Of a stretch of DNA of 64,000 nt, positions 45,443 to 54,669 are shown in pieces. Source of the stretch: JBJSXJ01 sp044235425. Lineage in GTDB: Bacteria; Planctomycetota; Planctomycetia; Pirellulales; Pirellulaceae. The notes beneath the pieces were generated by a model. The model was not told the DNA's origin. It saw only the letters and a program-made list of their open reading frames with translations, and made no database searches. The position numbers and the translations under genes were made by a program. Positions within the stretch are counted from its first letter, which is position 1, and each line of letters starts with the position of its first letter. The stretch covers positions 1 through 64,000 of the forward strand of contig JBIIHW010000013.1 in assembly GCA_044235425.1 (NCBI GenBank), read 5' to 3'.

Positions 45443-47902
45443 TCAGGGCCGAGGGTCACCCGCCGCTGACATGACCTCATACAGCTGGCCCCACGAAGAA
45501 TCTCCCGCCGGTACTCCGGGAACATCGACAGGCTTTAATAATCGCTGACGCCCCACCAACTCCTCTTCCACCCAAGCTGCAGTAATCTCGCTGGGAAATC
45601 CATAGTTGCCCGGAGAGCGATAGCGCGCGATCTCCGGCCAATGAAAGTAAACATGCGAAACTCCCCGCCGCTTGAACTCTTCGCGTAGCACCGCCGGCCC
45701 CGTCGCCACGGCAGCAGCCGCATTCGCAGCCGCATTCGCATTCGCAGGCGCAGGCGCAGGCGCATTCGCAGCCGTATCAGAGTTTCCGCGCCCAAGCCAA
45801 TCGTCGAGTGGACTCGGATTCCAGCACGTGTGATACGTAATCGGTACCTCGAGATCGAACACTGCGGCGTCACCGATCAGCACTGCTTGCTTGCCGAGAG
45901 GAACATGCTCGTTCAAATAACGATGGACTGGGTTGAGTCGTGCTGGCATGACGCTATCGGTTCGAAAATCTTTCAGCGGTACCAACCAGCGCTTATCACC
46001 CAGCATGGCCGGCGATACGAAAAAGATGCCATTCAAGAGGAACGAAAGGGTAAAGAATATGAGCACCGATTGACGTTCGCGACGACCTGACAGCTCTGCC
46101 ACGCCCAGCCCTGCCAAACAGGCCAGCAGCGGTAAGTCGGGGACTAAGAAACGTTCCAAGCGATGCGTGAGCAACCACCAAGTCAGACCGTTGGCGCCAA
46201 GCAGCGTGAGCAGAGCGGTTTTCAGTCTGCCGCGCGGAGCACAGCAGATTCCGACCATCGCCAAAGGCCACAGAAACATACTCAGCTTGTCACTCCGCCA
46301 GCCCATCACTGGTACTGATTCCATGAATTGCTGGAGATGGTACTGATGACCGCTGGCATCGTGCGGCGCGCGATGGGCTCGTTGCCAACGCTGATGAGTG
46401 GCCTCATCCCACGCTCGACCACCAAACAGCGGATAGAGCAGAGGATAGGTCGGATTGCCGGTGAGCATTGCGTTCTTCACAAACCATGGACCAGCAGCCA
46501 GAACAGCTCCGACGATCAACACCATCAGCCCACGATAGACTACACGACGTTCAGGCCAGGCGGAGTAGATCACAAGCACTGCCAGCGGCAGAGCCACCAT
46601 GACGACCGCCGTGTATTTGCAGGCCACTGCACTCCCAGCCAGAAAGCCCGTCAGACCGAGCCAGCGGCGTTCATCCCAAGCGTCTGCTTTTGTGACTGCT
46701 TTTGCAACTGCTGTCGAATCAACTCTTAACCGGGCGCCCCGTGCCTCATCCCAGCGCCACCAGGCGTAGAGTGCCCAAACGAAGCAGGCCGCCACGGCTC
46801 CTTCATTCATCCCGGTAATGGAAACATCGACGATCCAAGGAGTGACAAGGTAAGCCAGCGCTGCCAGTCGAGCCGACCAGCGTGCTAAATCAGTTTGATT
46901 CGATACATAACCACCGACCGCCCGGCGCACCAAACTATGGACTCCGCTGGCACCGAGAAAGGAATAGCAAGCCAAAATGATTTTTCCGGCGAGTGCTCCA
47001 TACCACCAAGCGGGCTCGAATCTCAATCCGGGCAGGTCCGTGGCGAGCAGCATGGTTGTGGCCAGCGCATGCAGCTCACCACCTAGCGGCATATTGCCAT
47101 AGACATTGTGCGGCAAAAAACCAATTCTTCCAGCCAGAAACCACTCCTTTGGAACTTGAGCATGATATTCGCGCACATCAAAGTCCCAGGGTGGCACTGC
47201 GGCCAAAACGAGTATGAAAAACATGGGAACGATGACCAGCAGAGCCCAGCCAGCGGAAGACAGTGGCCGCTGCCGCCAGCCATCCTCACGCGCCTGTCGC
47301 TCACGCGCCTGTCGCTCACGCGCCTGTCGCTCACGCGACGGCTCACGCCACCGCTGGCTAGTCCATAGTCGGCAATGTCGCCCGAGCGCTAAAAAGGGTA
47401 ATCCAAGCGCAGGCAACCAAAACAGGATCGGCACATGCAATGCTCCAGCCAGTCCCACGAACAGCGTGTAGAGCGAAAGCCACTGCAGTCCCACAACAAT
47501 TGAAAGTGTGGTGGTTTCCAGTTGAGTTAACGAACGTCGTAGATTCAGGGGCAACGACAACCAACCCGCGCTCAATGCAGCTCCCAGCCAGATCAAACTA
47601 ACACTCAGCAGCGTCCCACGCTCAACCACCCAGCTTAGTGCCGAACTTTGCTGTGCTGACGCACCCCGCCAAGTATCAACTAAATCGACCACTAATTGAT
47701 CAGGGATCAGTAGGTAGCCGCGTAGCAGCGTATCGTAAAACAGTTGTCGTTGGCCGCCCGAGGTCCAAAAGAGTGGCACGTAAACGAGTAGCACCAGTGC
47801 CAAGCAGATTGCCGGTCTACGCCAACGCGGTCGCTGCACCACGTGCGGCGCAGCGGGTTCCGTTCCTGGCAGGGATGAGCTGTTACGAGAGCTGGCGGTC
47901 AT
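45443..47902 (-). CDS. Multi-pass GT-C-like membrane glycosyltransferase
   Basis: This 819-residue protein has about 12 hydrophobic segments and the extracytoplasmic acidic motif PPWDFDVREYHAQVPKEWF near residue 240, as in GT39/ArnT-like enzymes. Two low-complexity insertions are present: a three-fold RERQA repeat (47286-47337) and an Ala/Asn/Pro run encoded near 45710-45770. The start codon abuts a hairpin shared with the stop of the enoyl-reductase gene upstream, so it may be the last gene of the lipid-synthase operon. Sugar and acceptor unknown; glycosylation of the operon's lipid is one possibility. Confidence 0.75.
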   Translation of the reverse strand: MTASSRNSSSLPGTEPAAPHVVQRPRWRRPAICLALVLLVYVPLFWTSGGQRQLFYDTLLRGYLLIPDQLVVDLVDTWRGASAQQSSALSWVVERGTLLSVSLIWLGAALSAGWLSLPLNLRRSLTQLETTTLSIVVGLQWLSLYTLFVGLAGALHVPILFWLPALGLPFLALGRHCRLWTSQRWREPSRERQARERQARERQAREDGWRQRPLSSAGWALLVIVPMFFILVLAAVPPWDFDVREYHAQVPKEWFLAGRIGFLPHNVYGNMPLGGELHALATTMLLATDLPGLRFEPAWWYGALAGKIILACYSFLGASGVHSLVRRAVGGYVSNQTDLARWSARLAALAYLVTPWIVDVSITGMNEGAVAACFVWALYAWWRWDEARGARLRVDSTAVAKAVTKADAWDERRWLGLTGFLAGSAVACKYTAVVMVALPLAVLVIYSAWPERRVVYRGLMVLIVGAVLAAGPWFVKNAMLTGNPTYPLLYPLFGGRAWDEATHQRWQRAHRAPHDASGHQYHLQQFMESVPVMGWRSDKLSMFLWPLAMVGICCAPRGRLKTALLTLLGANGLTWWLLTHRLERFLVPDLPLLACLAGLGVAELSGRRERQSVLIFFTLSFLLNGIFFVSPAMLGDKRWLVPLKDFRTDSVMPARLNPVHRYLNEHVPLGKQAVLIGDAAVFDLEVPITYHTCWNPSPLDDWLGRGNSDTAANAPAPAPANANAAANAAAAVATGPAVLREEFKRRGVSHVYFHWPEIARYRSPGNYGFPSEITAAWVEEELVGRQRLLKPVDVPGVPAGDSSWGQLYEVMSAAGDPRP

Positions 47903-47927
47903 GAGATTAGTTTAACATCTAATCTCA
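47902..47927 (-). promoter_or_regulatory. Intercistronic hairpin joining a stop and a start codon
   Basis: TGAGATTAG and CTAATCTCA form a perfect 9-bp stem around an 8-base loop. In the minus-strand transcript the stem begins with the TGA stop of the enoyl-reductase gene and ends with the A of the ATG of the glycosyltransferase gene. No T-tract follows, so it is not a standard terminator. It would leave no room for a ribosome-binding site except inside the structure. Confidence 0.6.
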
Positions 47928-48689
47928 CACATGAACCTCCGCGCCACCGTCCACCGTGATGGTTTGTCCTTGGACCAGATCACTGAGCGGACTGGCGAGA
48001 AACAGAATGACGTCCGCCACATCGCTCGCTTCGAGTGTGCGCTGGCCCATCATCGTTTTATCGGCTCGTCGAGCAAACATGCGCTCGGAATCGGGCAACC
48101 GGGCAGTGGAGTCGGTCTTTACGAGTCCAGCTTTCACGACGTTGATATTCACGCCCAAATGGCCGAGTTCCAGGGTGAGATGACGGCAGAGGCTTTCCAG
48201 CGCCGCCTTTGAAGTACCAATGACTCCATACATCGGTAACGCGATCTCGGACCCATGACTCGACAAAGCGATAATCTTCGTACGATAGCTCTTGTTGACG
48301 AGCAGTGATCGTGCAGCGCGGGCCAAGTACACCACGGAAAGCACATTCGTGGACATGGCATGTTCAAAGTGCTTGCGTTTGGCATCCAGCAATTCATGGA
48401 AACCACCGGTGGCAGCATTGCTGATGAGGATATCAAGCTGGCCGATTTCCCGACTGATGAAGTCGATCATCGCCGTAGCATCTTCCTCCTCACTCACATC
48501 CGCTTTCACAACCCAGGCGCGACGCCCTAATTGTTTCACTTGCCGCGCAGCATCGATTGCCGCTGTTTTGCTGGAGACATAATTCACTATGACGTCCGCA
48601 CCGGCTTGCGCCAGTCGTAACGCTGTCGCGCGCCCGATTCCACGTGCCCCACCCGTCACCAATGCGACTCGTCCTGTTAAATCAATCAT
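47925..48689 (-). CDS. FabL-type enoyl-ACP reductase (SDR)
   Basis: This 254-residue SDR has a TGGARGIGR nucleotide-binding loop (12-20), NAAT at 91-94, Ser-143/144, and Tyr-154 and Lys-161 spaced as Tyr-x6-Lys. That spacing marks enoyl-ACP reductases of the FabI/FabL group, whereas ketoreductases have Tyr-x3-Lys; the sequence context after it (SKAALESLCRHLTLELG) is FabL-like. The start at ATG 48689 is 5 bases after the stop of the AT-KR-DH gene; the longer frame (to 48773) would overlap that gene. It plausibly supplies the enoyl reduction step missing from the synthase proteins. Confidence 0.85.
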   Translation of the reverse strand: MIDLTGRVALVTGGARGIGRATALRLAQAGADVIVNYVSSKTAAIDAARQVKQLGRRAWVVKADVSEEEDATAMIDFISREIGQLDILISNAATGGFHELLDAKRKHFEHAMSTNVLSVVYLARAARSLLVNKSYRTKIIALSSHGSEIALPMYGVIGTSKAALESLCRHLTLELGHLGVNINVVKAGLVKTDSTARLPDSERMFARRADKTMMGQRTLEASDVADVILFLASPLSDLVQGQTITVDGGAEVHV

Positions 48690-48693
48690 GCTG

Positions 48694-51600
48694 CTATTCG
48701 CCCTTTCCTGTCGCAACGAGCGCTGCTCGATAACCCTCAATCGCCAAAACTGGCTTTCCCTGCTCGTCAACAATCACACTATCGAAAACCACTCCGGTTG
48801 CACTGCGATTTCGGTAGCCCACCAAAGTTCGATAAATCTTGCCAGCGACTGCGGGCTGAAACATCGACCACCGGTCAACGCCTTGAGGGATGGTGACGGA
48901 CGATGGATTTTGGGAGTACCACATTGATCCGCAGACATACAATCCCACATCGGCAAGAGCCAGTGGAATGAGCCAATCGCCCCGACGGCCACCACCGATT
49001 TCATTGGGGCAACGACCGACCACATGCGCCAGCATCTGCTCGCCCCGGGGCTGCACCAACTCAACCCAGCGATAGGTGGAGCCATGAAAAATGATTGAAT
49101 CCGCGTCTGGGTAAACAAAAGTCCGCCACGGAGCATCACTCTCGATCCCCAGGTCACGCACCAGTGCCGGTGTTGCGGGTGGACCCCCCAACGTGACGCT
49201 GGCAATATTTCGCCGAGCGTCTAGCAGCCTCCCCTTGGAATCGCGAAACTCCGTCGTCAATTCGCCCACTAAACCACTCGCAGTCTGCCGCCAGCGGACC
49301 TCAACCGTCTTCGCGTCATCATTTAAGAACTTCAGTCCATGACCGATTCGCAAATCCGAAATCGTGTAAGGCAAATCACGACTCATCCTGCCACTGTCCA
49401 CCGCCGACTCTAAGAAGCATTCGATCATGCCGACCAGCGGCAGTAGCGGCCGTTGCCGAAAACGATGTTCAGCCAAAAACGGATCGCGAACCGGGTCTAG
49501 GTGGATCCGCGACAAAGCAATAACGTCGGTTCCCGGATCAGCCACTGCCCGAGTCGTTCCGGCAATCGTTTCCTGCGACAAGGTGGAATTGCTCGCTGTT
49601 ACCATCCGTTCGGTTTGTGGTGCGAGTGCCAATGACTTTTGCGAATCCACAATCCCAGCCCCACTCGCCGCTTCTTGAGTATTCGATTCGCCGCCATCAC
49701 ACAGCAGCTCATCGACTCGCCCCTCTCCATGATCGCGAGCCTCGAACCAACTCACCAACTGGGGCCCAGCGCCAGCGCGCAGCTGCCCCTGATTGTCGAC
49801 GGCTCCGGCCAGTAAACAGATCCGAGTCGCAGGATGACGTCGAGCGAACCAGTGCAGCCAGCCACTCAGCCCACCCACGGTAGCCGCAATGGCTGGCTCC
49901 AAGGGCGGTGTCAGCAACATGATTCTCTCTAGCCGGTCGGGGCGCGTGGCTTCCAGGAGCGCCGCCAGCCGCTGGAGCGAATGGATGCCATGAGCCTCCT
50001 GAAGTGAATTCACCGTCTCCATGACGACGAGTCCCGTGAGGCGATCGCGCGCCGCAGCTCGTTCCGCCGAAAGTGTCTGGACACACGTCGTGATGTCGTT
50101 CAGTCCAGCTGCGTCCACGCTGCGAAAAGCCGGTGGCCGTAGCCCGGAGAGAGCCTCGAACTCAGGCTGGTTCGCGGCTTGACGCGCCCCCACGACGAGC
50201 CACATTGACGCAGATTTTTCGTCCGACGGCCGTCCCGCGCCGCGAGGCTGTACGACTGCAATCCCCGCTCGATCAGTGGCTGCGGAGGTGGAAGAAAACT
50301 CTGCCGCTGTCCATTGTTTGGCATATCGGCCCAAGGCGGAGTACCGCACGTGCGCGCTGCCATCTACGGACTGCAGCTCCAGTAATAACGTCTGCGCGGC
50401 GGAACTCGCCGACCAAGATCCATCCACCTCCACGCAGCGCAAACGTGGCTCCGGGCCCGACGGCGTCCGGTTCTTGAGGGCAGCTTGATGAGCCTCACAG
50501 AACCAAATCGGCCACCACAATTCGGGAGCAATCGGGCTTACCGTTGCCTGCTGCTTGGGCTCCTGCACGGTTTCAATTTGTCTGCCAAAGAGCAACAGCG
50601 GCGAAGCCGGCGAGGTAGCTAGAGCTCGCTCTGCATGCCCGCGCAGCCAAGCTTGGATCACCTGAACACTCAACTTGTAGCCCACTTCAATGCGCTGGCG
50701 ATGTCGTTCCCAGCCACGTCCAATCATCGCCTCTGGGTCGTTGCCAACCAGCCAAACCAATTGGCGACAGCCGATGGTTGTCAGTAGCGATTGCAGCTGC
50801 TCCGCAGCGTCCTGAGATTGGGGTGACGCAACCAGATAACAACTACTGCTGACCTTACGTGACTGAGCGAACAGTTCCAGCGCCAGTGGGTTGTTACCCA
50901 CAATCACGATTGGCCCCAAATCGGCGTTGCAGCAAGCCAGCGGTGCGAGACACCAATTCGGCTGCAACCAGCCACCTTTCTTTTCATCTGGAAAATGCTT
51001 CTTGTGGTAGTTGAGATCGGTGATCACCACTTCCGGATCGCGGCAACGTCCACAAAGCTCCGCTAAAAAATGGCGCACGCCCTCGGCCACTGGCATGTAG
51101 GTGACGGCTTTGCGAGTCAGTGCCTGCTTGCTTTCCGGTCGCGCGGCCATCCCCACTTCATCCCAAGAATGCCAGTCCATCGATACGGCATGGACCCCGG
51201 GCCGGATCCGTCGATAGCGAGCGATCAATTTCGCGAGCCATTCATTGGCGGCGCTGTAATCCGTTTGTCCGATGGAACCATACCGACCACTGATCGATCC
51301 AAAGCCAATGAATGTTTGAATGGGATCCGCGGCGGTGACCGCCATTAAATTCCATGCACCCAGAGCCTTTACCGCGAACGTCTGTCGTACCAGCTGTTCC
51401 TTCTTGCCGGCGAACCGGCTGGCCTTTTCAAACCCCGCACCATGGACGATCCCGATGATGGGCTTTCCCAAACTACGAATGCTGCTCGTTAACTTTTCTA
51501 CCGCCGCTCGTTGACTGATGTCGCAGGCATGATAGTGCACATGTCCCCGCAGCGCGGCAAATCGTCTTAGATTGCGAGCAATCTCGATCGCCTTTTCCAC

Positions 51601-54600
51601 TCGCGCCCACTCGTCGGCCGGCAATACCTTTCGCTCGACTGCCTGTCGGACGATTTCCGTACGCAACGCCCGCAATTGTTCCGGAGAGTAGTCTAACCAT
51701 GACGTGTCAATGGCCGGTAAAGGACTCGATCCCACCAAATGAATTTCAGCGCCCAAACGCCGAATCATCTCGCAGACAATTTCGGCGGTAACACCTCGCG
51801 CGCCACCAGTCACGATCCAGCAGCCAGCATTTGGTTGGAAGAGTGGCAGAGAGTTTGGCGGATTTGGTTCAAGTGGCAACGGCTGGGGACTCGAACGCAC
51901 GATGTACCGTGTGCCTTCACGATAGGCGACTTCCGCTTCGCGTCTTTTCGTTGCCACTTCAGTGACAATTTTCTCGGCGACGAATGTCTCGGTGGCAACT
52001 GTGTCGAAGTCGATCGCCAACGTGCGCAAGTCCGTGTCGCCCACTCGCTGGTCACGCGAATTCGCAATCGCTCGTTCGAGAAACATCGCTTTGGACAAAC
52101 CGGTCCAGGCACCGGCTAAATGTCCCGCGGTTGCACCATCCCAGCCCAAGTCTCCGCCCCAGCGACTAGCAATCACAAATGTAGCCAGCAGCATCTGCCG
52201 ATCTGGCCCCGGCTCTTCCAGGGATGCATACCAGGCCTGCAGCGCCAGGTATGGCGTCATCACGTAACGTTCCAACCCGGCATCATCGAACACAGCCTCA
52301 TCCTGCGGATCAGCATTGCCGTCAAAGCCCGCAAACAGCACGACATGCCGAGCAGCGGCCGCTTGCATGCGGGCCAGCAAATCAGCACGATCGTGCCAAT
52401 CATGAATCGCTACGACCGTCCCACCAACACGCCGAATTTCCGTCGTGATCGCCGTGACGACTGCCGCTGTCCCCCCCAGCACGACGGTTGTCCCGGTGGC
52501 AAAACGACTTGCCGAGAGCGCATTGCCCGCACCACCGGACCGCAGGTCCATATCACTCGCCCGCATCGGAGCTGCGATTAACTGGGGGACAAGGCGAGTG
52601 CATATCTGATCGCAATCAGGCGCTACGGCTACAACCTCGCCGCGGGGTACCGTCAGCTTGATTCCACTGGAGCTGAGCGAGGCTTCCCAGAATGCCTCGG
52701 ACGTTGCCGCTGAGGCCAGTTCGTTCGTGACCTGCGTTCGCTCGACTCCCGCCGCAAACCAACAGTCCGTGAACGTCTCGCAACGCACCTGTTCCGGCGA
52801 AACCAGCAGATGAAGACCGCTGGGGTTGCTATTCACCGTTTTTAAGTCCGCCACCGCTCCCGTGCTACTCGTAGTGTTACTATCAAGCAGGAGCACACTC
52901 CAGCGTCCCGTTACGGGTGCTTGCGCAAACCTTTCGGCCGCCTCGACAACCGTGCTCGCCGTCGTCAGTACCTCGGTAATCACCATCGACATGGTGACGC
53001 CAAGCGAATGCTCTTGCGTTGCAGGATCTGCCGACAACTCGCTCGGACCTGCCCTCCCTTCTTCGTGATCGAGCTGGATGGCACTGACGCATAGTCCGCA
53101 GGCATTCCGTCCCGCCAGCCCTCCCACGGCTGCTGCATCCTCGATCACTTCCGCATGCCACTGCGAGTTAACCGAGACTACTGCTGGAGACGATCGCTCC
53201 GGTCCGGCGATCCTGCTTCCACGACACCGCAACTCGCGCTGCAGAACTCCTGTTTCCGTACAGGTTGTTACCACACAGTGCTGACGGTTTTCCCCGATGC
53301 GACAATCGGCGGCGGCAGCTTCTTGAGCGAGTGCTTCGGGCGTCTTCCCCGTCGCTTGGGACTTAGCGTGTAAGCGGTCTAGCCAGGCAGCGCCGAAGGC
53401 CTGATCGCTGTGCGTGCGGATCGCCGTGGGCGCGGGAACCTGCAGACGTCCGTGATTCCAGATCTCATGCGCGGCCTGGACCACGATAGCCTGATGTCGA
53501 GCGCCCAGTTTCGGGTCATCCAAGGAGACACACAGGACATTGTCTGCCGCTTGAAACGTATTGCGATTGAGACCGGTGAGTGTTTGACCGGCGCCCACTT
53601 CCAGGAAGCAGCGCACGCGCTGGTCATGTAACTGCCGCAATAAAAATGGCCAGCGCAGCGGTGTGACGAATTGATCAATCAAGTTCTCACGTAATCGCTC
53701 CGGATCGCTTTCGATTTGCTCGGAAACACTGCTCAGCAGCGGGAACCTTGGAGCTTTAAGTGCCAATCCACGCCATTCCTCACGACACTCCTCGGCTGCC
53801 GCTTGCATGAGCGGTGTGTGAAATGCATGAAAAACTGCTAGTTCGCGCGTGCGGATTTGCTGCCGCTCGAAGTCTTCGAGTAATTGCTGATAGCACGTGG
53901 TGGTAACACCCAGGACCGTTTGGGTTGGCGAATTCCAGTTAGCCACATAGGCCGACTGAGGATAGGCCGAGCAGATTTCACGAGCCGTGCCGTCGCTGCA
54001 AAATGCCACCAGCAATCGGCTCGGCGGGCCGCCGCTGCGCGCGATCGCGCGTGCACGCGCCGCCGAGGCGTGTAGTACTTGAGATTCATCCCAGCAGCCC
54101 GCCGCGTACAATGCCGCATACTCACCAAAACTGTGTCCCAGATAGATATCAGCTTGCCATCCCGCCTGACGAACGGCTTCCAGCCCCAGAATCTCACACC
54201 CCAGAATCGCCGCCTGGGAATGCGTGAGATCACGCTCTAATTGCTCGTTTGCATCCGCCACCAGTTGCGGCAGCGGCTCGACGTCAATGCTGCACAAGCC
54301 ATCGTTCACACGCTCGAGAACCTGCGAACGACTCGCTCGATCGGCGATCAACTCACTACACATGCCTCGATAATGCGAGCCCTGTCCAGGAAACAGTAGC
54401 GCTAGGTGCGCATCCCGCCACTGGCCTTTTTCTGCGAGAAACACATGCTGATTTTGCAGCTGCCAAGTGTTGCCTGTTTGTGCCAGAGCGTGAGCGACAA
54501 GTTTACGCTTGACGGTCAATTGCGCGTCATCCCCAGCGACGATGTTCAGCTGATAGCGAGGCGCAGCGGATGGCGACTCCTGGGGCTGATGAACATTTTG

Positions 54601-54669
54601 CTCAACCGCTTGGATCAGGCCCGCAAGCTCCTGGGCACCGTAACGATAAATCTGCGGATGGAATGTCAT
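48694..54669 (-). CDS. Multidomain lipid/polyketide synthase: AT-KR-DH
   Basis: This 1991-residue protein contains an acyltransferase at about 88-400 (nucleophile Ser-180 in GHSFGEY, His-284 in AFHTPLM). A ketoreductase spans about 720-1230, with TGGARG at 954, Ser-1125, Tyr-1138 and Asn-1142 intact, preceded by a structural subdomain at 720-900. Residues about 1250-1650 are Rossmann-like, resembling a degenerate second reductase; I cannot assign them. The C-terminal region (about 1715-1990) is a double-hotdog dehydratase with His-1735; its HxxxGxxxxP motif has Gln for Gly. No KS or ACP is present in this chain. It overlaps the ACP gene by 4 bases. Confidence 0.85.
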   Translation of the reverse strand: MTFHPQIYRYGAQELAGLIQAVEQNVHQPQESPSAAPRYQLNIVAGDDAQLTVKRKLVAHALAQTGNTWQLQNQHVFLAEKGQWRDAHLALLFPGQGSHYRGMCSELIADRASRSQVLERVNDGLCSIDVEPLPQLVADANEQLERDLTHSQAAILGCEILGLEAVRQAGWQADIYLGHSFGEYAALYAAGCWDESQVLHASAARARAIARSGGPPSRLLVAFCSDGTAREICSAYPQSAYVANWNSPTQTVLGVTTTCYQQLLEDFERQQIRTRELAVFHAFHTPLMQAAAEECREEWRGLALKAPRFPLLSSVSEQIESDPERLRENLIDQFVTPLRWPFLLRQLHDQRVRCFLEVGAGQTLTGLNRNTFQAADNVLCVSLDDPKLGARHQAIVVQAAHEIWNHGRLQVPAPTAIRTHSDQAFGAAWLDRLHAKSQATGKTPEALAQEAAAADCRIGENRQHCVVTTCTETGVLQRELRCRGSRIAGPERSSPAVVSVNSQWHAEVIEDAAAVGGLAGRNACGLCVSAIQLDHEEGRAGPSELSADPATQEHSLGVTMSMVITEVLTTASTVVEAAERFAQAPVTGRWSVLLLDSNTTSSTGAVADLKTVNSNPSGLHLLVSPEQVRCETFTDCWFAAGVERTQVTNELASAATSEAFWEASLSSSGIKLTVPRGEVVAVAPDCDQICTRLVPQLIAAPMRASDMDLRSGGAGNALSASRFATGTTVVLGGTAAVVTAITTEIRRVGGTVVAIHDWHDRADLLARMQAAAARHVVLFAGFDGNADPQDEAVFDDAGLERYVMTPYLALQAWYASLEEPGPDRQMLLATFVIASRWGGDLGWDGATAGHLAGAWTGLSKAMFLERAIANSRDQRVGDTDLRTLAIDFDTVATETFVAEKIVTEVATKRREAEVAYREGTRYIVRSSPQPLPLEPNPPNSLPLFQPNAGCWIVTGGARGVTAEIVCEMIRRLGAEIHLVGSSPLPAIDTSWLDYSPEQLRALRTEIVRQAVERKVLPADEWARVEKAIEIARNLRRFAALRGHVHYHACDISQRAAVEKLTSSIRSLGKPIIGIVHGAGFEKASRFAGKKEQLVRQTFAVKALGAWNLMAVTAADPIQTFIGFGSISGRYGSIGQTDYSAANEWLAKLIARYRRIRPGVHAVSMDWHSWDEVGMAARPESKQALTRKAVTYMPVAEGVRHFLAELCGRCRDPEVVITDLNYHKKHFPDEKKGGWLQPNWCLAPLACCNADLGPIVIVGNNPLALELFAQSRKVSSSCYLVASPQSQDAAEQLQSLLTTIGCRQLVWLVGNDPEAMIGRGWERHRQRIEVGYKLSVQVIQAWLRGHAERALATSPASPLLLFGRQIETVQEPKQQATVSPIAPELWWPIWFCEAHQAALKNRTPSGPEPRLRCVEVDGSWSASSAAQTLLLELQSVDGSAHVRYSALGRYAKQWTAAEFSSTSAATDRAGIAVVQPRGAGRPSDEKSASMWLVVGARQAANQPEFEALSGLRPPAFRSVDAAGLNDITTCVQTLSAERAAARDRLTGLVVMETVNSLQEAHGIHSLQRLAALLEATRPDRLERIMLLTPPLEPAIAATVGGLSGWLHWFARRHPATRICLLAGAVDNQGQLRAGAGPQLVSWFEARDHGEGRVDELLCDGGESNTQEAASGAGIVDSQKSLALAPQTERMVTASNSTLSQETIAGTTRAVADPGTDVIALSRIHLDPVRDPFLAEHRFRQRPLLPLVGMIECFLESAVDSGRMSRDLPYTISDLRIGHGLKFLNDDAKTVEVRWRQTASGLVGELTTEFRDSKGRLLDARRNIASVTLGGPPATPALVRDLGIESDAPWRTFVYPDADSIIFHGSTYRWVELVQPRGEQMLAHVVGRCPNEIGGGRRGDWLIPLALADVGLYVCGSMWYSQNPSSVTIPQGVDRWSMFQPAVAGKIYRTLVGYRNRSATGVVFDSVIVDEQGKPVLAIEGYRAALVATGKGE

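Noticed and set aside
47902..47927. Intrinsic terminator at the end of the lipid-synthase operon
   Set aside because: The stem is perfect, but it is AT-rich, has no U-tract after it on the minus strand, and merges with the next start codon; listed instead as an intercistronic hairpin.
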